Program-made: the position numbers and the translations under genes
Shown here: in pieces, positions 43,179 through 52,701 of the stretch
Position numbering within the stretch: position 1 is the first letter of the stretch
Layout of the letters: the number at the start of each line of letters is the position of its first letter
Notes under the pieces: model-generated
What the model saw: the letters and a program-made list of their open reading frames with translations, nothing else
The model's database searches: none
What the model was told of the DNA's origin: nothing
Source of the DNA: Nocardiopsis terrae
GTDB taxonomy: Bacteria > Actinomycetota > Actinomycetes > Streptosporangiales > Streptosporangiaceae
Reading direction: 5' to 3'
Assembly: GCF_014651695.1 (NCBI RefSeq)
Contig: NZ_BMXJ01000001.1
Span: forward strand, 164,845 to 228,844
DNA: 64,000 bases

Positions 43179-43814
43179 TCAGGGTTGGAGCCTCACCGTG
43201 CTCCAGCCCTCGGCGGTGCGGTCGTAGCGCAGCCTCCGGTGGAGTCGTCCGGGGTCGGCGGCCCAGAACTCGACCACGTCCGGTTTCAGGTGGTAGCCGA
43301 CGAACCGCTCGGGCCGGGGCAGGGGAACCCCGTTCTTTGCCAGCTCACCCGCCCGGGCCAGGAGCCGATCGGCGTCGTCGAGCGGATCGCTCTGCCTGGA
43401 GACCGTGGTCATGGGGTGCAGTGGTGCGGCTCGAGCGGCCCACAACCGGTCCGACTCGGCCTCCGGGAGGGTTTCCACGGGACCGGAGACGATGAGTTGC
43501 CTGGCGTTCTCCCGCCAGTACAGCAGCCCCGACGCCCAGCCAGTGGCCGCGATCTCCTTCCCCTTCTGGCTGCTGCTGTGGCTGGTGAAGACCAGCCCCT
43601 GCCCGGAGAGCTCGACGACGGTGACCATCCGGTTGGAGGCGCGGCCCCGGGCGTCCGCCGTGGCGAGCGCGAGGGACAGCGGCTCCCGGACCTTCTCCTC
43701 CCGTGCCGCTTCGATCCACTGCCGAACCAGGCTCATCGGGGCGGCCGGAGGTGCCTCGTACTCCGCGAACCCACGGTCCGTAACCCCGGTCAATGTCTCG
43801 AACCTACTGCTCAT
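43179..43814 (-). CDS. phzG: FMN-dependent dihydrophenazine oxidase PhzG
   Basis: PhzG, of the pyridoxine-5'-phosphate oxidase fold, oxidises the reduced tricyclic intermediates to phenazine-1-carboxylic or -1,6-dicarboxylic acid. The 211-residue protein has the PNPOx FMN-binding stretches ASNRMVTVVELSGQGLVF and SHSSSQKGKEIAATGWASG, and the C-terminal RLHRRLRYDR. It lies 18 bases after phzF in the conserved order phzB-C-D-E-F-G. Confidence 0.92.
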   Translation of the reverse strand: MSSRFETLTGVTDRGFAEYEAPPAAPMSLVRQWIEAAREEKVREPLSLALATADARGRASNRMVTVVELSGQGLVFTSHSSSQKGKEIAATGWASGLLYWRENARQLIVSGPVETLPEAESDRLWAARAAPLHPMTTVSRQSDPLDDADRLLARAGELAKNGVPLPRPERFVGYHLKPDVVEFWAADPGRLHRRLRYDRTAEGWSTVRLQP

Positions 43815-43832
43815 ACGCGCTCCTGTAGCCAG

Positions 43833-44699
43833 TCAGACATAGATGGTCCCGCTCGCGACGACGACTCCGGCGCCCCTGACCCTGACCTCGGTGACGGTGT
43901 CGCCTGCCCCTGCGGCCCAGGCGCGCATCAGGGAGTGCCGACCGATCTCCACTCCCTGGTGGATGTCGATCCACTCGCCGTACTGCGCGCGGCCGTGGCG
44001 GGCCAGATGGACGGCGAGCGGACCCGCGGCCGACCCTGTGGCCGCGTCCTCGACCACGCCGTAGGCGGGGGAGAACATGCGGTTGCGCCAGTGCGCTCCG
44101 GTACCGGCGAAGCAGTTAATCGCCATGTCGGGGAACTCGGCGAGGGCGCGGTGGTCGGGATTGACCTCCGAGAGCCCGGGAATGCTGCGCAGTCCCACCA
44201 GGACGTGCCGGGGGCCGTTGGTGTAGATCTCGACCGGCAGGTCGGGCTCGGGCACCCCGAGGGCCACCAGCAGCTCTTCGGCGCGGTCGAACCGCTTCCA
44301 GGCGGGGATCGGCTGCCCCATCTCGACGGTGGTGGTCCCAGCGTCGGAGCGTCGGATGCGGAAGGCGACGGTTCCCACCGCCGTCTCCAGGTGGAGTTCG
44401 TCCTTGCCGAAGGACCGGGCGAGGGCCACCGCGGTTCCCAGGAGGGGGTGCCCCGCGAAGGGCAGCTCGTTGACCGGGGTGAAGATTCGGATGTGTGCGT
44501 CACCGTCCTCTCCCGGCGGGAGCACGAAGGTCACCTCCGAAAGGTTCATCTCCCTGGCCACCTCCTGCATGCGCGAGGCGGGCAGGTCCTCGGCGCCGAA
44601 GAAGACCGCGACGGGGTTGCCCCTCAGGGGCGTGTCAGTGAACGCGTCGACGACGACATAGGAGTGTTCCCCCTCCCCGGGGGCCGGACGGTCGGTCAT
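43833..44699 (-). CDS. phzF: Trans-2,3-dihydro-3-hydroxyanthranilate isomerase PhzF
   Basis: PhzF isomerises DHHA to the aminoketone that dimerises into the phenazine skeleton. The 288-residue protein has the catalytic Glu in MNLSEVTF (Glu55 here, ten residues later than in Pseudomonas because of an N-terminal extension), FAGHPLLGTA, and DAATGSAAGPLAVHL. Its ATG overlaps the phzE stop (ATGA). Confidence 0.95.
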   Translation of the reverse strand: MTDRPAPGEGEHSYVVVDAFTDTPLRGNPVAVFFGAEDLPASRMQEVAREMNLSEVTFVLPPGEDGDAHIRIFTPVNELPFAGHPLLGTAVALARSFGKDELHLETAVGTVAFRIRRSDAGTTTVEMGQPIPAWKRFDRAEELLVALGVPEPDLPVEIYTNGPRHVLVGLRSIPGLSEVNPDHRALAEFPDMAINCFAGTGAHWRNRMFSPAYGVVEDAATGSAAGPLAVHLARHGRAQYGEWIDIHQGVEIGRHSLMRAWAAGAGDTVTEVRVRGAGVVVASGTIYV

Positions 44700-46621
44700 G
44701 CGCTCAACGTCCTCTCCGCGGAGGAGCCAATGATGTGGGGACCGTTGCGGGTGAGTACGGATTCGGCGTGGAACTGCATCGAGGAGAAGCGGTCCCCCCG
44801 CAGGGCGTGCACCTCACCCGACTCCTGGTCCCGGCAGACCTGCAGCGCACCGACGCCGTCGATGTCCACGGCGTCCGCCTCGGACCACGCGGCGAAGGTG
44901 TTGTAGAAGCCGACGCGCCGCCGCTCCCCGAAGAAGTCGATCTCCTTCTGCACGCCCTGGTTGGGAGACGGGCGGCGCCGGAGCTCGAAGCCCAGCCGCG
45001 AACTCAGGATCTGGTGGCTTAGGCAGACCGCCAGAAAGGGCCTGCGCTGGGCGAGCAGCGAGTCCACGGCTGCCCGCAGGTTCGCCATCCGGGGGTGCCC
45101 GGCGTCGCGGGGGTCCCCGGGCCCGGGACCGAGCACGACGAGGTCGTATCCGTCGAAGGCCGGGATGTCGTCGTGCGAGCGGAGCGTAACCGACATACCC
45201 AGGTCATCACACTGGTGGCTCAGCATCGAGGTGAAGGTGTCCTCGGCGTCGACGATGAGTGTCCGGAGGCCTTTCAGGCCCGGAAACTCCACGGCGTCCC
45301 CACCGCCCCCGCCCGCCACCCAGAAGTCGGCGATGCTCTCCTTGCGCTGCCTCAGCGCCTCGCGCACCTGAGGGTGCGCACCGAGGTCCCCGCCCTGGTC
45401 GCGCTCCATCGCCGAGAGCAGCCCAGCTGCCTTGGCCCGGGTCTCCGCGACCTCCGACACGGGGTCGGAATGACGGACGAGCGTGGAACCGACGCCGATA
45501 CTGACCCTTCCGCCGTCGTCGATCTCGGCGGTGCGGATGAGGATGGACGAGTCCAGGGTTCGCTCCCCCTGCCCGTCCCGTCCGATGAGGGCCGCCACCC
45601 CGCTGTAGTAGCCGCGGCCACCGGACTCATAGCTCTGGATGACACGGCATGCGTTCTCCAGAGGGCTGCCGGTGACGGTCGGGGCGAACATGGTTTCGCG
45701 GAGGATGTCGGGGATGCCCCTGACGGTTCGCCCCTCGATGAAGTACTCGGTGTGCGCGAGCCGCGCCATCTGCTTGAGCTGGGGCCCTCTGACCTGAACG
45801 CCTGGCTCGCAGACCCGGGTCATCATCTTGAGTTCCTCGTCCAGGACCATGGAGAGCTCGTCGGTCTCCTTCTGGTCGCCGAGGAAGTCGACCATGCCGG
45901 AGAGGGAGGGGCCGGAGGACGGATAGCGGTACGTTCCGCTGATGGGGTTCATGGTGGCGCGGCCCTCCCGGAGCGTGACGTGCCGCTCAGGGGTGGCGCC
46001 CACGAAGGTCCTGCTCCCGGTGTGCACGATGAAGGTCCAGTACGCACCGGCCTCGACCTCCAGCAGTCTCCGGAAGACGGACAGCGCCGTGTGAGGGGTG
46101 TAGTCCCCGATATCGGCGACGAAGGAGCGCTTGATCACGAAGTTGGCGCCCTCACCCTCACCGATCACCTCCTTCAGAACCCGGCGAACCGTCTCCGCGT
46201 ACTCGTCGTCGCCGATGTCGAAGCGCCCGTCGGACAACTCGACGGGCACACGGGGGATACGGGTCAGCGCCTGGGCAGCCTCGACCGTCTCCTGTTCGGT
46301 CACGGTCATCACGAGCAGCGGTGAGCCGTCGTCATTGCAGTCGAAGCCGCGCTCGGTGATCTGCCGGTAGGGGATGAGCGCCAGGACGTCATGGCGCTCC
46401 GACCTTCCGTCCGGCGCTCCCTCCGAGGATGTGTCGGGCAGGGGGATGTCGGCGATGCGGGAGACGGTGGACATCTCCCCCACCAGGACGTCCAGCTGAT
46501 CGGCACGGTTCGGGCCCGAGCGGACGAGGAGGGCGAAGGGGGGCGGGTCCTCCCCCAGCACGGTGCCGAGGAGATCTTTGACGCCTGGTCCGGCCGGTGG
46601 CCGGGTGGCCGGCTCGCTCAT
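44696..46621 (-). CDS. phzE: 2-amino-2-desoxyisochorismate synthase PhzE
   Basis: PhzE converts chorismate and glutamine to ADIC, the committed step of phenazine formation. The 641-residue chain joins a chorismate-binding anthranilate synthase-like domain (about 20-420; [33 protein letters not shown]) to a class I glutamine amidotransferase domain (about 455-641; Cys in AVCLSHQ, His and Glu in FHAESVLT). ATGA overlaps at both ends couple it to phzD and phzF. Confidence 0.95.
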   Translation of the reverse strand: MSEPATRPPAGPGVKDLLGTVLGEDPPPFALLVRSGPNRADQLDVLVGEMSTVSRIADIPLPDTSSEGAPDGRSERHDVLALIPYRQITERGFDCNDDGSPLLVMTVTEQETVEAAQALTRIPRVPVELSDGRFDIGDDEYAETVRRVLKEVIGEGEGANFVIKRSFVADIGDYTPHTALSVFRRLLEVEAGAYWTFIVHTGSRTFVGATPERHVTLREGRATMNPISGTYRYPSSGPSLSGMVDFLGDQKETDELSMVLDEELKMMTRVCEPGVQVRGPQLKQMARLAHTEYFIEGRTVRGIPDILRETMFAPTVTGSPLENACRVIQSYESGGRGYYSGVAALIGRDGQGERTLDSSILIRTAEIDDGGRVSIGVGSTLVRHSDPVSEVAETRAKAAGLLSAMERDQGGDLGAHPQVREALRQRKESIADFWVAGGGGGDAVEFPGLKGLRTLIVDAEDTFTSMLSHQCDDLGMSVTLRSHDDIPAFDGYDLVVLGPGPGDPRDAGHPRMANLRAAVDSLLAQRRPFLAVCLSHQILSSRLGFELRRRPSPNQGVQKEIDFFGERRRVGFYNTFAAWSEADAVDIDGVGALQVCRDQESGEVHALRGDRFSSMQFHAESVLTRNGPHIIGSSAERTLSA

Positions 46622-47241
46622 CCGAACACCTCCTTGGCGGGGAGCACCACGGCGCAGCGCTCAGCCGCGTACTGGACGGCCATCCGGTGGTAGTCCGCGT
46701 TGAAATCGGCGACGGCGTCGGGGACGAGGAACGTCTCGATGTCGTTGGTGTAGGCGTCGACCGCCGTCATCAGGACCCCGACGTGGGCGTAGACACCGCA
46801 CACGATGAGCTGGTCCCGGCCCGCGGACCTCATCCGCTCCAGGAGATCCGATTTGTGGAAGGCGCTGTACCTCAGCTTGGTGAAGATCCAGTCCTCGGGC
46901 TCGGGGGCCAGTTCGTCGACCACCAGCCTGTCGGCGGGCTCTCTACGCATACCGGGCCCCCAGAAGTCCTTGAGGAGCCCCCGCTGCTCCGCGCTCATGC
47001 TCCCGGGTTGAGCGGTGTAGGCCACGCGGACGCCGAGTCGGGCGCTGCGATGGCGTAAGAGGGCGATGTTGCCGACCAAGTCGTCCCTGACCTGTTCGGG
47101 AAAGGGTCTGACGAAGAAGCGCTGCATGTCATGGATGAGCAGAACCGCCCGGGAGGGGTCCGGCACCCACTGGGCCTTGTTGTCGGGAAGGTCGCCGGAG
47201 GCAGGAAGTGAGTAGGGCTCGATAGCTGGAATGCCGGGCAT
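46618..47241 (-). CDS. phzD: Isochorismatase-type PhzD
   Basis: PhzD hydrolyses the vinyl ether of ADIC to DHHA and pyruvate. The protein has 207 residues, the same as the Pseudomonas enzyme as I recall it, and the catalytic Asp38 in [10 protein letters not shown] is at the matching position. [11 protein letters not shown] replaces the Cys-containing motif of other isochorismatase-fold hydrolases, as in authentic PhzD. AAGGA precedes the ATG. Its stop overlaps the phzE start by four bases. Confidence 0.95.
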   Translation of the reverse strand: MPGIPAIEPYSLPASGDLPDNKAQWVPDPSRAVLLIHDMQRFFVRPFPEQVRDDLVGNIALLRHRSARLGVRVAYTAQPGSMSAEQRGLLKDFWGPGMRREPADRLVVDELAPEPEDWIFTKLRYSAFHKSDLLERMRSAGRDQLIVCGVYAHVGVLMTAVDAYTNDIETFLVPDAVADFNADYHRMAVQYAAERCAVVLPAKEVFG

Positions 47242-47270
47242 CGCTGTCCTTCGGGTTCGGTACCTGCTGG

Positions 47271-48443
47271 TCAGTCACTCCACGCGGCGATCACAGACGC
47301 TGCTTGCCAGGTAGTCAGACGCGGATCGCACAGGGTCGTGTACCGCTCTGCGACCTGGTCGAAGTCACGCGTACTCGCCACGCACTCGGTGACGTCGTCG
47401 GGGGTGGCTTCCAGGTGCAGTCCGCCCGGGACACCTCCTGCCGACTCGACCGCCCGTACGAAACCGCTGACTTCGGCCCTGAGTTCCTCCACGACGCGGG
47501 TCTTGTGCCCGTCGGGGGTGCGGACGGTGTTGCCGTGCATCGGGTCGCACAGCCAGATCACCGGATACCCCGCGTCCCGGACGGCCTCGACGAGAGGCGG
47601 CAGCCGGGCAGCGACCATGTCGGCACCCATCCGAGCGATCAGCGTCAACCGCCCCGGCTCCTGCCGCGGGTCGAGCCGCGCACAGAGGGCGAGCAGCTCG
47701 TCCCTCATCATCCCGGGCCCGACCTTGCAGGCCACAGGGTTCACGACCTCGGCCAGCAGGGCGACGTGTGCCCCGTCAGCCTGGCGGGTGCGCTCACCAA
47801 TCCACGGCCAATGGGTGGAACCGAGCACCGCCTCGCCAGTCTTGTCCGGCCGGAGCAACGGCACCTCGTAGTCCAGGACCAGGGCCTCATGGCTCGTCCA
47901 CACCATCGGTTCGTTGACCGAACGGCCGAACGACCCCCTCCAGCCCAGGTGCTCCATCACATCGCCCGCCGCCATGTAGCCGGTGAGAAGACGGAGCGGA
48001 TCAGGCCTCCTGCCCTCAGGCGTCGGCTCGGGGCTGTTGACGAGATGGCCCCGAAACGCCGGAAGCACCATGTTCCCGACCTTCTCCGTCGGGCTGGAAC
48101 GGGGCTTGGCGAACTGTCCGCCGATACGAGCCGCACGCAGGACCGGTTTGTGCGCAGCCATCAGGAAGGAGCCGGCGAGCACATCCAGCATGGCGATCTT
48201 GTTGGTCACGTGTTCGCGGGTGGTCTCGGCGGGGTCCTCCGCGCAGTCCCCCGCCTGAATGACGAGGGACTGGCCGAGGGCGACCTCGGCCAACAGCGAA
48301 CGCAGGGTGAGCACGTCCTCCGTCCTCACCAGGGCAGGCCGGGAGGCCAGCGCCTCGCCCACGCGCTGGACCTGGTCGGGGTCGCCCCACTCGGGTTGCT
48401 GCAACGCCGGTCTCGATTGGATTTCTAGCATCGTGCTGTCCAT
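47271..48443 (-). CDS. phzC: Type II DAHP synthase PhzC
   Basis: PhzC makes 3-deoxy-D-arabino-heptulosonate 7-phosphate from PEP and erythrose-4-phosphate, boosting shikimate flux for phenazine synthesis. The 390-residue protein has the AroAII motifs [21 protein letters not shown], and [10 protein letters not shown], and is shorter than housekeeping type II enzymes, lacking their N-terminal regulatory extension, so it is likely insensitive to aromatic amino acid feedback (inference). GGAG lies four bases before the ATG; 15 bases separate it from phzB. Confidence 0.94.
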   Translation of the reverse strand: MDSTMLEIQSRPALQQPEWGDPDQVQRVGEALASRPALVRTEDVLTLRSLLAEVALGQSLVIQAGDCAEDPAETTREHVTNKIAMLDVLAGSFLMAAHKPVLRAARIGGQFAKPRSSPTEKVGNMVLPAFRGHLVNSPEPTPEGRRPDPLRLLTGYMAAGDVMEHLGWRGSFGRSVNEPMVWTSHEALVLDYEVPLLRPDKTGEAVLGSTHWPWIGERTRQADGAHVALLAEVVNPVACKVGPGMMRDELLALCARLDPRQEPGRLTLIARMGADMVAARLPPLVEAVRDAGYPVIWLCDPMHGNTVRTPDGHKTRVVEELRAEVSGFVRAVESAGGVPGGLHLEATPDDVTECVASTRDFDQVAERYTTLCDPRLTTWQAASVIAAWSD

Positions 48444-48458
48444 GGATCTCCAACTCGG

Positions 48459-48956
48459 TTATGTGGGAATCCCGGCGCGCTTGATCACGGGTACGGGAAT
48501 TCCGAGAGCCCGGAACTGATCCAGGGGGTTCATGAACTCGCGCTGCTGCACGATCTTCCCTTCCTCAAATTTGAAGGAATGCAGGAAGTGGTTCTCGTAG
48601 TATCCTTCGGGATACCCCTCGAAACGAATCAGGCCCTGACCGTCGCACTCGACCCAGAAGAAGTTCGGGTCCTGCGTCTCGAAGATCTCGATGTTGATCC
48701 ACGCCCAGTCCGGGAAGCACTTCAGAGACCAGACCGCGTGCTCAGCCAGACGGTCCTGTCCGCGAATCAAGATAGGTTGACCCGTGTCATTTGTCCATAG
48801 CCCGCCGACCCCTTCGGGAGCAAAAAGAAGGTGACGCTTCAAGCGGTCCTGACCCCTGGTGTTCATGTACTTTTCAACTACCGCACGGTTGCTCTTCCTG
48901 GTGGCGTTCTCTTCACTACCGGAAGAAACAGCAAAGCCTTCGGACATACCAAGCAC
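48459..48956 (-). CDS. phzB: Phenazine ring-formation protein PhzA/PhzB family
   Basis: A 165-residue NTF2-fold protein that helps the aminoketone dimerise to the phenazine tricycle. Motifs LRRK-like N-terminus (RKSNRAVVEKYMNTRGQDRL), RHLLFAPEGVGGLWT, and EGYYENHFLHSFKFEEGKI match PhzA/B. Only one copy is present, as in other Gram-positive clusters; fluorescent pseudomonads have two. GTG 48956 is chosen because AGGAG lies seven bases upstream; the ATG three codons later has poor spacing. Confidence 0.94.
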   Translation of the reverse strand: MLGMSEGFAVSSGSEENATRKSNRAVVEKYMNTRGQDRLKRHLLFAPEGVGGLWTNDTGQPILIRGQDRLAEHAVWSLKCFPDWAWINIEIFETQDPNFFWVECDGQGLIRFEGYPEGYYENHFLHSFKFEEGKIVQQREFMNPLDQFRALGIPVPVIKRAGIPT

Positions 48957-49028
48957 CTACTTTCTCCTGAGACAGGTGACTGCACAGGATTCGATGGTAA
49001 TGAAACAGCGAAATGAGATCAGGAGTTC

Positions 49029-50093
49029 TTAGGGCCTGTCCAACTTATCCGCAGGAATCATGCGGGCAAGCTCCCTCAGTTCCTTTGAACGCTGAATGAA
49101 GACGTCACGCACCAGAGGGATACAGTGTTCAGGGATCGTCCTGAGGATCTGGTCCCACTGGCCGGAGTCGACCTCCGTGACCATGAGTACGCGCAGCAGG
49201 GCGCGACCGGACTCCGTGGCGCGTAGCGAGGGGTCCCTGACAAGTTTGCGAACTGCCTCCGCCGTGACCACCGCCGCACGATCAGCAGCTGGACCGCTCC
49301 TGGCCTGGCTGCGGGTGGTCGGCGCGCCGGGGGCGGAGTCGGTCGGGCAACTGTCCGCATCCGTGCGGCGGAGACGCTCCGGCAAGGGGTCCTGCCCCTG
49401 GATCACGCGTTCGCGGACATCCCGAACGGTGGCCACCGACAGCCCGCTCTTCCTGGAGACCTCGCGCAGGGAGCTCTCCGGATTGGCCTCGAAGAGGGCG
49501 GCAGCGCTGCGCCTTCCCTCAATACTGCTGAGCGGCCTGGCCTTCCCGTCCGCCCCGACGCGGACCCCCGAAACGAGCTCGTCCTTCGTGCTTTCCCTGC
49601 GGATCCTGCCCACCGTCTTGGCGTTCAGGCCCGTCTTCTTCGCAACGACCCGGTCCGACCAGTGCGGGTGGGAAACCACGATACGCGCGGCCGAGGCCTT
49701 CCGCTCGTTCAGCGTCAGCGGAAGGCCGTGTCCTATGTTGCTCTGCACAGCCAGGACGAACGCGTCCTCGATGCTGCCGCTGAAGAAACAGGCTTCTATC
49801 TCAGCCTCCCCCCTCATCTGAGCAGCGCGCACCCGATGAGACCCATCGATCACGGACATCGTGTCAAGATGGACGACAATAGGGTCCACGCCTTCATCTA
49901 TACCGGCCAGCCTGCGAATGTGTTCTAAGTTTTCTTTCCCTTTTCGAGGAGTCAGGGAAAAGGATAGATCCTTGATGGCGACAAGCCTTCTGGAAAGATC
50001 GGAACTCAGAGCCTCGGGGTCAGAAAGCAGAAGGTTCTTCTGCGGATGGCTATTCATAGGATCAGAGAATTTTTGCGTGGCTTGGATGGTCAC
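49029..50093 (-). CDS. ParB-domain transcriptional regulator of the phenazine cluster (StrR-like group)
   Basis: A 354-residue DNA-binding protein. The N-terminal ParB/Srx-like domain carries DGSHR at 83-87 (about 65-125), followed by helix-turn-helix segments (NERKASAARIVVSHPHWSDRVVAKKTGL and SSLREVSRKSGLSVATVRDVRERVI) and a charged C-terminus. It is not a chromosome-partitioning ParB: it lacks a partner ParA and lies first in the phz operon. Regulators of this shape (StrR, NovG relatives) activate antibiotic clusters. GTG 50093 has GGAGG ten bases upstream; phzB follows after 72 bases. Confidence 0.82.
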   Translation of the reverse strand: MTIQATQKFSDPMNSHPQKNLLLSDPEALSSDLSRRLVAIKDLSFSLTPRKGKENLEHIRRLAGIDEGVDPIVVHLDTMSVIDGSHRVRAAQMRGEAEIEACFFSGSIEDAFVLAVQSNIGHGLPLTLNERKASAARIVVSHPHWSDRVVAKKTGLNAKTVGRIRRESTKDELVSGVRVGADGKARPLSSIEGRRSAAALFEANPESSLREVSRKSGLSVATVRDVRERVIQGQDPLPERLRRTDADSCPTDSAPGAPTTRSQARSGPAADRAAVVTAEAVRKLVRDPSLRATESGRALLRVLMVTEVDSGQWDQILRTIPEHCIPLVRDVFIQRSKELRELARMIPADKLDRP

Positions 50094-50130
50094 AGCTGAG
50101 ACCCCTCCTCAAAGGACTCTGAACATGCGT

Positions 50131-50160
50131 TTTATACCAGAAAGACCCCATCAGCCGTAA
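50131..50160 (-). promoter_or_regulatory. Promoter of the parB-phzBCDEFG operon
   Basis: Minus-strand -35 TTACGG (50155-50160) and -10 TATAAA (50131-50136) with an 18-base spacer. The -10 is unusually AT-rich for this genome. A start near 50124 would leave a leader of about 30 bases with the GGAGG site. Confidence 0.6.
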
Positions 50161-51121
50161 GCTTAGGTCGAAACCCTCCATAGCGCCAGACCAGAGCTGG
50201 CCATTTGTGGACAGAGCGACGCGGAAGCAGCACCACACAAGGAAGTGATCCGGGCGTCCCACTACCCCCGGAGTGATCAGCCCCTGGCTCCCAGGGCCCG
50301 GACACGCGGCACGCATTTAGCACTATCGGTCGGCTTCGGGGTTCCCTGATAACAGCGGCCAAGGCGCCGACAACAACATTGAGAGTCGGCTGAACTGGGA
50401 CAATAATGATCACCTAAGTCTTTGGCCGGCGTGAGGCGGAAGCACCCTCCTGCTGAAGGCCGCCTACTGTCCGGGTCCGCAGGCGTCGAACGACAGCAGC
50501 GGAACGGTTCCCCGAGCGGAGGGCTCCGCGAGGTCCATGCGGTCGGATCCGAGCTCTGGCAACGGAGGAGTCCTCCGCGCACGCCTCCGAACTCGGATTC
50601 CGCTGGGCCCTTCCGTCCGGCGGGTTCCGGCCGGCACCCGGTTGCCCACCGCGCCACCCGCTTCTCCCATGCACGCGGTTGAGGGCCTGCGCCCAGGCGG
50701 TCGTCACACCGCCGGCAGAAACGACCAGGACTTCGACGGAGAGAACGAGTCCGCCTGCGATCGGGAAGATCGCAGCTCGGAGACAGCGCGCCTTCGCGCT
50801 GCGGGCGACGCAGCGCCCCCGGTGGTCGCCCTCGTGCCACCTGCACGTCACGACAGGGAGGACGCAGGTCGTGGTTCTCGGTTCTCCTCCTGTCACCTTT
50901 CACCCCCGGGAGCCGTCATGGAGGTAGAGGACGTGGGCGGCTGGACGGAGGTGCGGAGGATGGCCGGTGCGATGTTCCGGGGCGGTAGCGGTCGCCTCCC
51001 CTCCTCCCGAGCTGTGGGGCGGGTCCGGCAGCGGGGACAGAATCAAATATCGCGGCCGCTGCTGCGCTACCATTCCCCCACTGCACGAGCACTTCTCACC
51101 CACCCCACCGAAAGGCCGCCC
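50161..51121. other. 960-base divergent control region of the phenazine cluster
   Basis: Between the parB promoter and the VOC gene I find no credible gene; the open frames on both strands lack start signals and family features. It contains GGAACGGTTCC (50501-50511) and a three-part set of alternative stems, CAGCGCG (50784-50790), CGCGCTGCG (50795-50803) and CGCAGCGC (50809-50816). It is long enough to hold several regulator sites for divergent transcription. Confidence 0.4.
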
Positions 51122-51517
51122 ATGCTCACCCACCCACGGCTGTCGGTTCTCTTAACAAACGACCAGCAAGCAACTCTGGACTTCCTGACACAAGCTCTCG
51201 GATTTCGTTTGGACGTCGACGTCCCCTATGGCAGCGAACGGCGCTGGATCGAAGTCTGCCTTCCTGGTTCACCAACCAGCGTCGTCCTTGCCCAGGTCGA
51301 CGTCGACACACTTGGAAAAATTCGGGACCAAGCCGGGCGCATGACTCACGGATGGTTCAATTGCGACAATCTTGAAGCAACCTGCGAAAAACTCAGGAAC
51401 GAAGGGGTGGAAATTCTCGAAGAACCTCAGGCGACCAGCTGGAGGCAGGGTAATCAATGGGCTCAGATCGCTGGATGGGACGGAAATACCTATGGACTGA
51501 TCGAAACCACCACCTGA
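51122..51517 (+). CDS. VOC family protein, candidate phenazine resistance/binding protein
   Basis: A 131-residue single VOC domain (LSVLLTNDQQATLDFLTQALGFRL at the start; WAQIAGWDGNTYGLIET at the end). The expected first His ligand is replaced (PRLSVLL), and no full metal triad is visible, which fits ligand-binding resistance proteins of this fold such as the phenazine-binding EhpR better than a metalloenzyme. Role as self-resistance is inferred from location at the divergent side of the phz cluster. GAAAGG lies about six bases before the ATG at 51122. Lower GC than chromosomal genes. Confidence 0.72.
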   Translation: MLTHPRLSVLLTNDQQATLDFLTQALGFRLDVDVPYGSERRWIEVCLPGSPTSVVLAQVDVDTLGKIRDQAGRMTHGWFNCDNLEATCEKLRNEGVEILEEPQATSWRQGNQWAQIAGWDGNTYGLIETTT

Positions 51518-52098
51518 ACCCTTCGCAGACAACGGCCGCTTCTCCCGCAGGAGCCGCACAGCCCGCACGGGCTCCGGATGGAGTTCAACTGAGCATTTTA
51601 CCCGGTTGCACACACAGGCACTTCCGGGTCTGACCCCGAAACCCCCGGGGTCGACAATGTCATGCCCTTTGACCTGCGCCTTCTGCCTATCAGTCACACA
51701 TTGGGGCTTTGCTTCAGTTGTGTTCTTGGGGTCCAGCCAGCCGCCCGGGCCGGCCAAGTGGAACCATCCTCCGACACCATCGGAGTTCCCATTCTTGCAC
51801 AAGAAAAGCCAAGGCCAAGTCCTACCACCTGAAAAAGATCGGCGCACAAGAAGACAATCGACCGAACCAAGGAGTGAACCAGGCCGCATAGGTTTTCTCG
51901 AAGGAGAACCCGCACAGCACCGCACACAGCGGGACGACAGATGAGACGACTGGGCCGATCGCATTCCGGCCGGCACCGGTCGCAGCAGATGGGTGACAGC
52001 CACCGGCACGAGAAGCGGATCTCGTTCTTCCCGGTGCCGCCATCCATTCTTTTCCCATTCCCAAAAAGTTTCCCAAAGGAAATATTCATCCACACCAC
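51518..52098. other. 580-base gap without a recognised gene
   Basis: Lower-GC sequence between the VOC and ABM genes. A minus-strand open frame of 281 codons runs through it and over the VOC gene, but it has no start signal, no domain and abnormal codon use, so I do not call it. Nothing else is visible. Confidence 0.4.
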
Positions 52099-52127
52099 CT
52101 GACTTCGTTCGCACCCTCTGATAGAGT
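52099..52127 (+). promoter_or_regulatory. Promoter of the ABM gene, leaderless
   Basis: -35 CTGACT (52099-52104), 17-base spacer, -10 TAGAGT (52122-52127), then seven bases to the ATG at 52135. There is no ribosome-binding site between. Confidence 0.6.
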
Positions 52128-52134
52128 CTGCCCC

Positions 52135-52461
52135 ATGAGTGAGACTATTATTAGCGAAAATGATGGTATTGCCACACTGGTGAACGTCTTCGAGGTGGAG
52201 AAAGAGAAGCAGCAGCAGCTCGTTGACATTCTCAACGAGGGCGTCGAGAAGGTCATGAAGAACCGTCCCGGCTTCATCTCCGTGAACATTCTCGTGAGCA
52301 AGGACGGGACCCGGGTGATCAACTACGCGCAGTGGAACAGCCCGGAGGACATCCAGGCGACCATGGCTGACCCCGAGGCCCAGGCCTACGCCAAGAAGGC
52401 GGGCGCGCTGGCCACAGCGTCACCGTCCCTGTACTCGGTGGCCTCGGTCCACCACGCGTAG
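52135..52461 (+). CDS. Antibiotic biosynthesis monooxygenase (ABM) domain protein
   Basis: A 108-residue ferredoxin-like-fold protein of the ABM family (ATLVNVFEVEKEKQQQLVDIL, NRPGFISVNILVSKDG, VINYAQWNSPED). Members are cofactor-free monooxygenases on polycyclic aromatics, or heme/quinol-binding proteins. Beside PhzS it may oxidise or protect a reduced phenazine; this is unproven and no ABM enzyme is part of the known core pathway. It has its own leaderless promoter. phzS follows 240 bases later. Confidence 0.8.
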   Translation: MSETIISENDGIATLVNVFEVEKEKQQQLVDILNEGVEKVMKNRPGFISVNILVSKDGTRVINYAQWNSPEDIQATMADPEAQAYAKKAGALATASPSLYSVASVHHA

Positions 52462-52701
52462 ATCCCGTGCGGGGAATCCCGCTTCCCAGGCGGGCGAGGG
52501 CTCGGCCGAAGGTTCTCAGCCGCATCGGTCTCCGGGCCCGAGCCCGCCCCTGGTCCATGAGCGCGGCTCCGCCCCAGCCTGACCGTGAAACGCGCCGGAG
52601 GCGCGCGGTGCTCGCGGGGTTCACGCGTAATCCGACCAGCGGACTGAGGCGCGCTCAGAAACGGTCCCCCTCCCAGACACACGAAGCCACGAAGGACTTC
52701 C

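Noticed and set aside
47304-48428. 374-codon plus-strand open frame opposite phzC
   Set aside because: It is a shadow of phzC, typical of high-GC DNA; the minus-strand frame shows all DAHP synthase motifs.
49029-50093. Chromosome or plasmid partition ParB
   Set aside because: No parA neighbour and no parS-like cluster; location at the head of the phz operon favours a regulator.
50161-51121. StrR-type binding sites (GTTCGACTG inverted pair)
   Set aside because: No such pair was found; only a short GGAACGGTTCC palindrome, not convincing.
51269-52114. 281-codon minus-strand open frame over the VOC gene and gap
   Set aside because: No ribosome-binding site, no family features, overlaps a clear VOC gene on the other strand, and codon use is not coding-like.
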